Origin: Clostridiales bacterium
Lineage (GTDB): Bacteria > Bacillota > Sulfobacillia > UBA995
Direction: 5' to 3'
DNA: 8,526 nt
Assembly (NCBI GenBank): GCA_003517845.1
Contig: DOZU01000183.1
Span: forward strand, 1 to 8,526
The position numbers were made by a program, and so were the translations under genes. Positions 1-6,041 of this stretch are shown piece by piece. Within the stretch, counting starts at the first letter, position 1. The number at the start of each line of letters is the position of its first letter. A model generated the notes under the pieces. The model had not been told where the DNA came from and ran no database searches. It saw only the letters and a program-made list of their open reading frames with translations.

Positions 1-653
1 GCCGGAGCCGGCCTCGGCAGCGTCTTCGGGGCGATTCTGGCCTCCTTTGTAGGCTTTCAAGCCGTGTTCCTCTTCAACACCGTCTTCTTTGTCCTGGGCC
101 TGGGCATGGCTCTGCTCCTGGAGGAGGGGCGGCCGTCGGTGAGAGGAAGGGCCGCCCCAAGGCTCACACCCATGAACGTGCTGCGAAACGCCACCAGTTC
201 GCTGGTGAGGGACAGGGGCCTGGTCATGCTGGCTATCGACATGGCGGTTCTGATGGCGATGGCTGGGCAGCCGCATGACGATGGGGACGTCTCGGCTCGC
301 CCTGACCTTGCTCCTCGTAGCCCTGGCCTTTACCAGACAGGGTATCGTCCTTGCTGCTTGCATGGTCTTGTTGACGGCCGTCAGCGGCATTCGCCGCCCG
401 CTCTATGCGCCAATGTCAGTGAACGGGCGCACAGCGAGGAGAGAGCCACCGTGCTCTCCTTCCCCAGCCTGGCCGGCAACCTGCTCTTCACCGGGCTCGG
501 TCCGTTGAGCGGTTGGGTGTCCGACACCTACGGAATGTCTTGGGGCCTCTCCTCCTCGTCCTCCTTTCGGGCGGGTTGACCATATTGCTCCCGATCCCCA
601 TGGTTGTCAGTAGCGACCAGTCGGTCGAGGGGGGCAGCGAGCATGCCCGGTAA
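1..653 (+). pseudogene. Major facilitator superfamily transporter, C-terminal part, frame-disrupted
   Basis: This is the 3' part of a multi-pass inner-membrane transporter, probably a major-facilitator permease; the substrate is unknown. The 5' end lies outside the window. The protein can be followed only by changing frame: frame 1 from base 1 to about 265 (hydrophobic stretch ending in VFFVLGLGMALLL, then a basic loop), frame 2 from about 255 to 420 (LALTLLLVALAFT, IVLAACMVLLTAV), frame 1 again from about 418 to 535 (ERATVLSFPSLAGNLLF, PLSGWVSDTYG), then frame 3 to the TAA at 651-653 (LLLVLLSGGLTILLPIP). The loop reading ERATVLSF and the GWVSD loop are typical of drug/metabolite MFS proteins. 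Three shifts in 650 bases imply a decayed gene, or a low-quality stretch of sequence; the neighbouring cluster genes are intact, which favours decay. Its stop overlaps the start of the next fragment. Confidence 0.7.
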
Positions 654-840
654 GAAAGGTTCTGCGGCTGGGGGAGGTCGGGCGGGTGCCACTGGTTTGG
701 CGGATCGACCGGTCCTTCTGGTCAACCCTTTTCCCGGCCAGAGTTTCTATGGGGTGATGGTCGAGCACTTGGGCCTCGCCTACCTGGTGGCCGTCCTACG
801 GAATCACGGGTTCGAGGTGGCAGTCCGGGAGTTTCAAGGA
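643..840 (+). pseudogene. N-terminal fragment of a B12-binding (probably radical SAM) protein
   Basis: The ATG at 643 follows a G-rich Shine-Dalgarno-like stretch (GAGGGGGG) and overlaps the end of the transporter. After a Gly/Ala-rich leader, the frame reads PVLLVNPFPGQSFYG, then HLGLAYLVAVLRNHGFEV. That is the typical opening of the cobalamin-binding domain of B12-dependent radical SAM proteins: a beta strand with an NPP-like turn, then GLAYLAAVLRxxGxEV. Family resemblance ends near base 835. The frame stays open to the TGA at 1012-1014 but becomes an Arg/Gly-rich sequence with no recognisable domain. No radical SAM CxxxCxxC motif follows in any + frame. A full-length member would be several hundred residues, so this is a 5' remnant. 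The radical SAM assignment rests on the N-terminal domain only, and the end given is approximate. Confidence 0.55.
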
Positions 841-1128
841 GGGCAGTGTTCTGGGAGTCATGGGCGGCGGCGCGCCGGTGCCGGTTGGAGAGATGGAGGT
901 AGCATGCCGTGGATAGACCGGACGCGGGGAGTGCCAGTGAGCGTGGCGAAGACGAGGCGGCGCGCGGCCCCGCTCGGGACTGAGCCGATTCTGGCCCTTC
1001 CGTTCCGAGCCTGACGGAGAGAACCGCCGCCAGCAAAGCGGGACATCGGTTGCTGCCCGACCGGGAAGGCTCGTGGTAACGCAGGTGCCCAGCGTGCGTT
1101 GGGGGGGCGAGAATCTGCTCGCCTCGCG
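841..1128. other. Non-coding or degenerate stretch upstream of the cluster promoter
   Basis: I see no recognisable gene here. Frames on both strands are short or compositionally poor (Arg/Gly/Pro-rich, as expected from random GC-rich reading). The stretch probably contains the degraded tail of the B12-binding gene and the upstream region of the next promoter. One clear small inverted repeat lies at 1106-1123, and a weaker one with a G-T wobble at 1088-1103. I looked for a cobalamin riboswitch because of the B12 enzyme downstream and did not find its conserved boxes. Confidence 0.5.
1106..1123. repeat. Small inverted repeat just upstream of the -35 box
   Basis: GGCGAG and CTCGCC form perfect 6-bp arms around a 6-base loop (AATCTG). 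The repeat ends five bases before the -35 hexamer of the promoter at 1129. There is no T tract after it, so it is not a good intrinsic terminator. Its position would suit an activator site, but a chance occurrence in GC-rich DNA is possible. Confidence 0.3.
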
Positions 1129-1157
1129 TTGACTGGCCTTTCGGGAGCGGTTATTAT
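1129..1157 (+). promoter_or_regulatory. Sigma70/SigA-type promoter of the mutase cluster
   Basis: TTGACT at 1129-1134 and TATTAT at 1152-1157 each match the consensus hexamers at five of six positions and are separated by the optimal 17 bp. The AT-rich TTATTATAAG stands out in GC-rich surroundings. Transcription would start near 1164, leaving a leader of about 75 bases before the ATG at 1240. A palindromic operator lies within that leader. Confidence 0.7.
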
Positions 1158-1210
1158 AAGAAGGGCGGGGTAACCCGGAAGCGTTGTGGGTTCTTGTGTC
1201 TTCCGTCTCA

Positions 1211-1225
1211 CTCATCACTGATGAG
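1211..1225. promoter_or_regulatory. Operator-like 15-bp palindrome, copy 1
   Basis: CTCATCACTGATGAG is a palindrome with perfect 7-bp arms around one central base. It sits in the predicted 5' leader, downstream of the promoter, and runs into the AGGAG that probably serves as ribosome-binding site for the gene at 1240. The same palindrome, in the opposite orientation, lies upstream of the flavoprotein gene at 7156-7170. A protein bound here would block elongation or initiation. The likely ligand is the FCD-type regulator encoded at 3209-3976; this is inferred from linkage. Confidence 0.7.
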
Positions 1226-1239
1226 GAGCCAGGACAGCG

Positions 1240-1716
1240 ATGGCCGACCCTTACGCCCGGTCTTCATTCAAGCAGAGCCCTTATGCCGCGCGGCGGCCCA
1301 TCGTGGGCTTCGTGGTTGCCGTGCTGAGGGGGCAGCTCGATGGACGGGGGCTGGAGCTGATCCGGCCGCCGTCCCGCGTATTGGCCCGGGGCGAGATCCA
1401 CGAACTGATCCTGACCGATGAAGCGAAGGCGCGCCCCGACTCCGTCGTGGAACGCATCGCCTACCTCGCGTTCTTTGAGGTTCAGGAAGGGGGCGTGGCC
1501 CTGGCAGGCGATAGGCTGTCGATTGGTGGAAACGATCAGTTCCGGTTGGCCGGGTTCGACGTCACCCATGCCCCGAATCATCTCAATCTGGTGGTGATCG
1601 GGGTCGACCGCCGTTCAGGTGAGGAACGCGGTCTTGGATTGGGGGACCGTGTGACCATCGAGCCGGCCGGCGATCGGCAAGATGCAAGGGAGAAAGGATG
1701 GGGAGACGGTGGCTGA
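1240..1716 (+). CDS. Hypothetical protein, first gene of the mutase cluster
   Basis: This 158-aa soluble protein belongs to no family I can name with confidence. The start is ATG 1240, preceded by GAGGAG (11 bases away) and AGGA (5 bases away). There is no signal peptide, membrane segment or obvious metal motif. The core (about residues 18-145) alternates short hydrophobic strands (IVGFVVAVLRG, HLNLVVIGVD) with charged turns, suggesting a small beta-rich domain. A distinctive stretch around residues 105-120 reads AGFDVTHAPNHLNL, and a GLGLGDRVTIEP segment near residue 140 looks like a beta-barrel strand. The C-terminal 15 residues are low-complexity and overlap the next gene. Being the promoter-proximal gene of a regulated operon, it probably has a dedicated role in the pathway, but nothing in the sequence says which. 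Coding is well supported by position and translational overlap. Confidence 0.75.
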   Translation: MADPYARSSFKQSPYAARRPIVGFVVAVLRGQLDGRGLELIRPPSRVLARGEIHELILTDEAKARPDSVVERIAYLAFFEVQEGGVALAGDRLSIGGNDQFRLAGFDVTHAPNHLNLVVIGVDRRSGEERGLGLGDRVTIEPAGDRQDAREKGWGDGG

Positions 1717-3175
1717 TTTCAAGTACAAGTTCCAGATGTACAAGCATCTACAGGCCAACCTGCCGGCAATTCACGCCGAGGCGCGGCGGGCGGCGGATGA
1801 GATTGGGATCGCACCTGAGTTGCGAGGGAAGATCGGGCTGACCGGCGCCATTTCGGGATGCCCGGCACCGATGCGGGAAGATGTGCTGCAAGCAGCCGAG
1901 CGTGGGGCCACCGAGGTGATCCCGCTGTCCCGGCTGGTAGAGGAGATCCGGGAGATCGTCAAGGATTACTACGGCGACGAGTACGACGTATGCCCGGTCA
2001 ACACGTGCGAAGGCGGGTTGTGGGTCAGCTATGACGTCCTCTTCACGCCGCCCTTCACCGGGCGCGGGGCTCCCTACCGGGCGCGGTATATGGCACCCTA
2101 CGAGAAACACATGCACCACCAGGCGAGTTACGGCCGGCCGTTTCCCCCGCGCTACAAGGACTACCTGGCGGACCGGGGGGCCACCTCCGGGGAAATGGGT
2201 TTCCAGGGCAAGCGCATGGCCGACCTCGACGTGCTGATCGTGCCGCTGGCCGGCGGCAGATACGAGAACCACGGCATCAAGTACTGGCCGGTGCCGATGC
2301 TGCTCGAGGTCGATCCGGAAGCGTCCATCGAGATCATGGGCGACGTCGCCGCCGAGCATGCGGCTTACCTGACCGGGTTCACGTCGCTGGGCTACGACAC
2401 TCCCGGCTACGGGTACGGGGTGAAGGATGAAGACGGCACTCCCGTGTTGCTCAAGGAGATCGGCCGGTTGGCCCAGGGCATGAACCTGCCCTACGTGGTC
2501 GATAACGCCTGGGGTCTGCCCTTCGTGGGCACGGACATCCGGGAAATCGGCGCCGATGTAATCGTATACAGCATGGACAAGGCGAGCGGCGCCGCCACTT
2601 CCGGCCTGATCATCGGCCGGGAGGAGGTCATGGTGGGCATCCGCCGGGCGCTGGGGATGCACGGCGATCGCTGGGGCACGCTCGCTTCCTATGGCAAGGC
2701 GGCCTACGTCACCCAGGACCCGGGCAAGGAGGCCCTGCTCACTCAGGTGCAAGCCTTGAAAGTGCTGCGCGATGATCCGGGCACGCTCACTCGGCCCGTC
2801 GACCAACTTCACGAGCTGGTCCAGGAGGAGTTGCGGCACCTCAACCCCCGGCTGCGAGACAAACTGGTAGTCTCCCGTTCCTACAACTCGGGGACGGTGG
2901 AGATCAACTACGAGCGGACCTGGCAGGACGAGGGGCTGGGCTTCCCCATTTTCACCATCGAAGACATGTACGCGGGGTCGCACGTCATCCAGACCAGCCT
3001 GACCGCGATGGGGATCATCCCCACTATCTGCTACGACGGCAACATTTTCGTCTCCCCCGGACAGGGCACGGGCGAGCCGGACGGCGAACTCAACCCCGAT
3101 CGCATGCGCCTCGTGCTGCGCGGACTGGTCCGGGTGCTGGAGATCGTCGGCAAGCACAGCGGTTACTTCGCATGA
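1709..3175 (+). CDS. Fold-type-I PLP-dependent enzyme, SelA/cysteine-desulfurase-like
   Basis: A cytosolic enzyme of 488 aa predicted to bind pyridoxal phosphate. Asp265 in VVDNAWG would contact the pyridine nitrogen, and Lys291 in SMDKASGAATSGLIIG is the likely Schiff-base lysine. The S-x-DK-x-x-G-x(4)-G-x-IxG pattern resembles SelA (SGDKLLGGPQAGIIVG type) and its relatives more than classical aminotransferases. The N-terminal ~120 residues contain several Cys (SGCPAPM, CPVNTCEG) and precede a Tyr/His-rich segment (EKHMHHQASYG). I chose GTG 1709, which overlaps the previous stop by 8 bases and has AAAGGATGGGGAG before it; ATG 1682 (9 residues longer) is possible but has a poor ribosome-binding site. 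The reaction is unknown: lyase, transferase or aminotransferase are all open. It lies directly upstream of the regulator and B12 mutase genes, so it probably acts on the mutase substrate or product. It is too long and divergent to be a housekeeping SelA. Confidence 0.8.
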   Translation: MADFKYKFQMYKHLQANLPAIHAEARRAADEIGIAPELRGKIGLTGAISGCPAPMREDVLQAAERGATEVIPLSRLVEEIREIVKDYYGDEYDVCPVNTCEGGLWVSYDVLFTPPFTGRGAPYRARYMAPYEKHMHHQASYGRPFPPRYKDYLADRGATSGEMGFQGKRMADLDVLIVPLAGGRYENHGIKYWPVPMLLEVDPEASIEIMGDVAAEHAAYLTGFTSLGYDTPGYGYGVKDEDGTPVLLKEIGRLAQGMNLPYVVDNAWGLPFVGTDIREIGADVIVYSMDKASGAATSGLIIGREEVMVGIRRALGMHGDRWGTLASYGKAAYVTQDPGKEALLTQVQALKVLRDDPGTLTRPVDQLHELVQEELRHLNPRLRDKLVVSRSYNSGTVEINYERTWQDEGLGFPIFTIEDMYAGSHVIQTSLTAMGIIPTICYDGNIFVSPGQGTGEPDGELNPDRMRLVLRGLVRVLEIVGKHSGYFA

Positions 3176-3208
3176 GCTGAGGGCAGGTCCAGGGAGGGGG
3201 AATGGGGA

Positions 3209-3976
3209 GTGCTCTCCGCCCGGGATGAGCAGGAGTATCAGTTGCTCCGATACTTGAGGGACCAGAGCGAACCCGTGGGGTCGGGCAGCGCCGCGGAGTG
3301 CCTGCGGAAGGCGGCCATCGACGTGAGCGAGGCGACGGCAGGGAGGGTCCTGCGGGAGCTGGATGCGCGCGGCTACACGGAACGGCGCGGCTACCAGGGG
3401 AGGGTGCTCACCGACGCCGGACGCAGGCGCCTGTTTGAACTGGACTCCTTGCGTCGCCGCAGCATCTTTGGGCAGGAACTGCTGCGGGTGCTGGGCGAGC
3501 CGGGCATGACCCAGCTGGTGGACGTGCTGATGGCGAGGCGAGCCATCGAGCGGGAGACGGCCCGCCTGGCTGCGCTCAATGCCAGCGACGCCGGCGTGGC
3601 CGAGCTGTACGCCGTCGTAAACCAACACGAACATGCGGTGGAGGGAGGCGGCCCGGAGTGGGACGTACGCTTCCACCGCATGATCGCGGCCATGGCGGGC
3701 AACCAGGTCCTGCTGGCCGCCGTGAACCTCATCCACCAGGATGGGCTGCTCTCTCCGGTGCTCGACTACATCCGCAAGTGGGCCCGTAGCACCATTGCCG
3801 CCGACCACCGGGCCCTGGCGGATGCCGTAGCCCGTCGCGACGTGACGGCCGCCGAGGCCAGCATGGTCGAGCATATAGACAACATCATCGCCGACGTTCG
3901 ACGATACTGGGCCACGGTGCATGACCGGGAACAGGTCGCGCCCCCGTTTCCCGGCACCCGGGAGGTCTCGCCTTGA
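3209..3976 (+). CDS. FCD-domain transcriptional regulator with atypical winged helix
   Basis: A 255-aa DNA-binding regulator. The start is GTG 3209, with GGAGGGGG eight bases upstream; the nearby ATG at 3202 is out of frame and closes at once. Residues 8-75 form a winged helix (LLRYLRDQSEPVGS, then VSEATAGRVLRELDARGY, then a wing GYQGRVLTDAGRR). This resembles the NrpR/HTH_12-type winged helix more than the usual GntR one. Residues ~90-235 form an all-helical FCD (FadR C-terminal) domain. Its expected metal/ligand residues are present: Asp152 and His156 (WDVRFHRMIA), His200 (DHRALADAV) and His222 (EHID), plus the AGN turn. FCD proteins usually sense small carboxylates or related metabolites, so the inducer is probably a pathway acid or amino acid. 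The 15-bp palindromes at 1211 and 7156 are its likely operators. The stop overlaps the next gene's TTG start. Confidence 0.85.
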   Translation: MLSARDEQEYQLLRYLRDQSEPVGSGSAAECLRKAAIDVSEATAGRVLRELDARGYTERRGYQGRVLTDAGRRRLFELDSLRRRSIFGQELLRVLGEPGMTQLVDVLMARRAIERETARLAALNASDAGVAELYAVVNQHEHAVEGGGPEWDVRFHRMIAAMAGNQVLLAAVNLIHQDGLLSPVLDYIRKWARSTIAADHRALADAVARRDVTAAEASMVEHIDNIIADVRRYWATVHDREQVAPPFPGTREVSP

Positions 3977-4203
3977 GAGCCATTGACCGGGTGCTGGATG
4001 CAATCGATCTCGAAACCGTGCTCCTGGCCGAAGACGAACGGTCAGCGCGCCGACTTGCCTCGCAACTCGCCAGAGAGTTGGGCTTCGCCGACGCCGACAT
4101 CGTGGCCTTGGAGTGGCGCGCCAATATGGCCCGGGTAAGGATCAGGGGTTACGTCCACCGTCCCGGCCACCATTACGCGTGGCTAGGCCAAGCTGCCAGG
4201 TGA
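3973..4203 (+). CDS. Stand-alone aminomutase dimerisation-domain protein (KamE/OraE dimer domain)
   Basis: This 76-aa protein starts at TTG 3973, six bases after a strong GGAGGT and overlapping the regulator stop (TTGA). Its sequence parallels the domain that precedes the B12 domain in lysine 5,6-aminomutase beta (KamE) and in ornithine 4,5-aminomutase (OraE). ERSARRLASQLARELGFADADIV lines up with KamE ERSAEAAKQIALKMGLEEPSVV, as I recall that sequence. ARVRIRGYV lines up with OraE TRIELKGRV. In those enzymes the domain is fused to the B12 domain and mediates subunit dimerisation; here it is a separate gene five bases before the mutase start. It contains no lysine, so it cannot supply a PLP Schiff base. 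The likely role is a structural small subunit of the mutase. It is short and has a rare start codon, so it is easily missed; the strong ribosome-binding site and tight packing support it. Confidence 0.72.
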   Translation: MRAIDRVLDAIDLETVLLAEDERSARRLASQLARELGFADADIVALEWRANMARVRIRGYVHRPGHHYAWLGQAAR

Positions 4204-4208
4204 CGGCC

Positions 4209-6041
4209 ATGGGTCGACGCAAAGTGCTGCTTGCCCCACTGGACCCAGTCCACGATGTGGGATTGAAGCTGGTGCAACGTGCCCTGGACGCCGCCGGGCA
4301 CAGCACCCTACGACTGCCCCCCGACCTCTCCGCCGAGGAGATCGTCAGTCGGGCCATCGAATATGAGCCGGACACGGTCCTGGTAGGACGTACTCTGGGT
4401 TATAACGTGCCCGAGGTCCTGGCGCGCCTGGTGGACCTCATGGAGGCCGCGGGGATGCGCTCGCGGGTGCGACTTGGGGTCGGCGGCATGGCCATTCGCC
4501 CGGAACTGGCCGCCGAACTCGGCTATGACCGCGGCTTCGGCCCGGGCGCCAGCTCGGAGGAAGCACTCGCCTTCGTCGAGGGCCGGGAGCCGCAGCCGCC
4601 CGCCGCGCCGCAGGCGCTCGAGAAACCCGACCTCACCGCCGGCTACGGGTATTTGGCGAAGGACCGCGAAGTCGCCGCGAGCCTGGAAGCGATCGCCGCG
4701 GCGGCCGTAGCGTGGGGGAAAGCCCGGACGTCTCCCGGAGTGGAGCGCGCCCGGCTGCGTCGCCGGATCCTCGAGGCGGAAGCCGGGGCGGAGAGAAGCG
4801 ATGGGCGGATATCCGAGCCGGTAGACGAACTGCGCGCGGCATATGTCCGGGCGTGTGATCCGCCGATCCGGGCCTTCTACGAGGGCACGGGGCCGCCCGG
4901 TAAGACGCGGCCGCTATCAGCGGACGAGATCGCCGCCTTGGCCGCGGCAGCGGATCCGGTCAGCTTCGAGCGCCGCCAGGTGCGCCACGTCCGGGCTCGG
5001 CCGCGGGTGTTCGTGCAGTACGGTACCGGTTGTCCGGTAATGGATTCGGTGCATAACCGCGTGGCCGAGGCCTGGGGTGCCGACGGACTGGTCCACTTCG
5101 ACCCTTCATGGGCCGCCCGGACCGAGGGGCTCATCGAAGGCCACCACAGCCATGAAGAAGACGGCACGCTGCTGACGCTCGCCAACCTCCGGAGCATCGG
5201 CCGGGCCCGTCTGTCCGGGACCCTCTGGCAAGTGCGGGCCCACCGCGGGCTGAACACCCCGGAGACCGTGGTCTTGGCTGCGGCGGCGGGGGCCGATCTC
5301 ACCAAGGTGAACCCGGTATACGGTTCGCTGGGGGCAGGCACCGATCCCGAACGCCTGGTGGTGGACGGCGGGGAGTGCCTCTCGCTGGCCGCGGCAGCGG
5401 GACTACCCCTTGACGTGGTGACCAACGAGGAATTGTGCGGCGTACCCGCGGGCAAAGCATTCGCCGGCATGCTCATCATCGCGGCCATGGCCGTACACCA
5501 GGGCGGCCGGCCGATCCTGCAGCCCCTGTTCTGTCTGTCGCCCGATGTGATGGTCACCGGCCGGATGGAAGACAACTTCGTCGATTACAATATGGCGAAA
5601 GTCATAGCGCTGCGGCAGTTATATGACGCTCCTATCTGGCCCGGCGCGCCGATCGGCTTCCTCACCCACACCGAGGACCGGGTGCAGTCGGCGACATCAA
5701 CGGCCTTGCACGCCGCGATCGCCGCCTCGCTGGAAGTGGATGCCATCACCATCGCCTCCGCCGATGAAGCATACTCCGGCGGGTCGATCGCCGCCGCGTC
5801 CCGGGTGGATACGCTCCTCGCCACGGCGGAAGCCTTCCGCTTCTTCGGCAGCGCCCGGGTGGCTCCGACTCCTCGGGCCGAGGAGTGGGCCGGGGAGTTG
5901 GTGGCGCAGATCAAAGACACCTTGCGCCAAGTCTTGGAGCGGCCGTCACTGGTGGACGCGCTGTACGCTGGAGTTCTCGGCAGTCCGGCCGATGGCGTGT
6001 ATCCGGGCCGGGCGGGTCGGGGTACGGTCCGGCTCCGGTGA
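4209..6041 (+). CDS. Adenosylcobalamin-dependent mutase, B12 domain fused to KamD/OraE-like TIM barrel
   Basis: A 610-aa enzyme predicted to use adenosylcobalamin for a radical 1,2-rearrangement. I start at ATG 4209, six bases after AGGTGA; GTG 4200, overlapping the previous stop, is an alternative. Residues 1-125 are a Rossmann-like B12 domain: PLDPVHDVG with His15 as probable cobalt ligand, RLVDLMEAAGMRSRV, GVGGMAI and AAELGYDRGFGPG, the last very close to KamE. Residues ~126-260 are a charged helical linker. Residues ~262-560 resemble the KamD/OraE TIM barrel, including EAWGADGLV, EGLIEG (305-311), DAPIWPGAPIGFLTHTEDR and SADEAYSGGSIAAASR; glutamate mutase MutE is a more distant alternative. 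Domain order differs from OraE, where the B12 domain is C-terminal. Positions equivalent to PLP ligands hold Leu26 (KamE Lys144), Asp298 and Ala303 (KamD Arg184, Ser189), by alignment from memory. The substrate is unknown and a PLP-free mechanism is possible. Confidence 0.82.
   Translation: MGRRKVLLAPLDPVHDVGLKLVQRALDAAGHSTLRLPPDLSAEEIVSRAIEYEPDTVLVGRTLGYNVPEVLARLVDLMEAAGMRSRVRLGVGGMAIRPELAAELGYDRGFGPGASSEEALAFVEGREPQPPAAPQALEKPDLTAGYGYLAKDREVAASLEAIAAAAVAWGKARTSPGVERARLRRRILEAEAGAERSDGRISEPVDELRAAYVRACDPPIRAFYEGTGPPGKTRPLSADEIAALAAAADPVSFERRQVRHVRARPRVFVQYGTGCPVMDSVHNRVAEAWGADGLVHFDPSWAARTEGLIEGHHSHEEDGTLLTLANLRSIGRARLSGTLWQVRAHRGLNTPETVVLAAAAGADLTKVNPVYGSLGAGTDPERLVVDGGECLSLAAAAGLPLDVVTNEELCGVPAGKAFAGMLIIAAMAVHQGGRPILQPLFCLSPDVMVTGRMEDNFVDYNMAKVIALRQLYDAPIWPGAPIGFLTHTEDRVQSATSTALHAAIAASLEVDAITIASADEAYSGGSIAAASRVDTLLATAEAFRFFGSARVAPTPRAEEWAGELVAQIKDTLRQVLERPSLVDALYAGVLGSPADGVYPGRAGRGTVRLR

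Noticed and set aside
860..916. Short frame beginning MGGGAPVPVGEMEVACRG
   Set aside because: It has only 18 codons, no convincing ribosome-binding spacing and no family resemblance; at most it is a piece of the degraded upstream gene.
1010..1060. Possible glycine riboswitch (GGAGAGAACCGCCGCCAGCAAAG)
   Set aside because: Only the GGAGAG element resembles the aptamer; the conserved GCCGAAGGGGCAA and the second half are absent, and the region lies upstream of the promoter.
1106..1123. Intrinsic terminator for the upstream fragments
   Set aside because: The stem is present but no run of T follows it, so I list it only as an inverted repeat.
841..1239. Cobalamin riboswitch, expected because of the B12 enzyme
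   Set aside because: I could not find the B12-box (GCCACTG-type core) or the GGGAA...GGTG pairing elements on either strand here. A GCCACTG string near 690 lies inside the B12-binding gene fragment and lacks the rest.
1748..4003. Very long open frame on the - strand (751 codons)
   Set aside because: It lies antisense to the PLP enzyme and regulator genes, whose products have clear motifs. Its translation is Arg/His/Gln/Pro-rich without domains, as expected from the complementary strand of GC-rich coding DNA.
4113..4208. Longer N-terminus for the mutase starting at 4113
   Set aside because: It would overlap the small subunit gene by about 90 bases with a Pro/Arg-rich leader; ATG 4209 has AGGTGA six bases upstream and begins right at the B12 domain.
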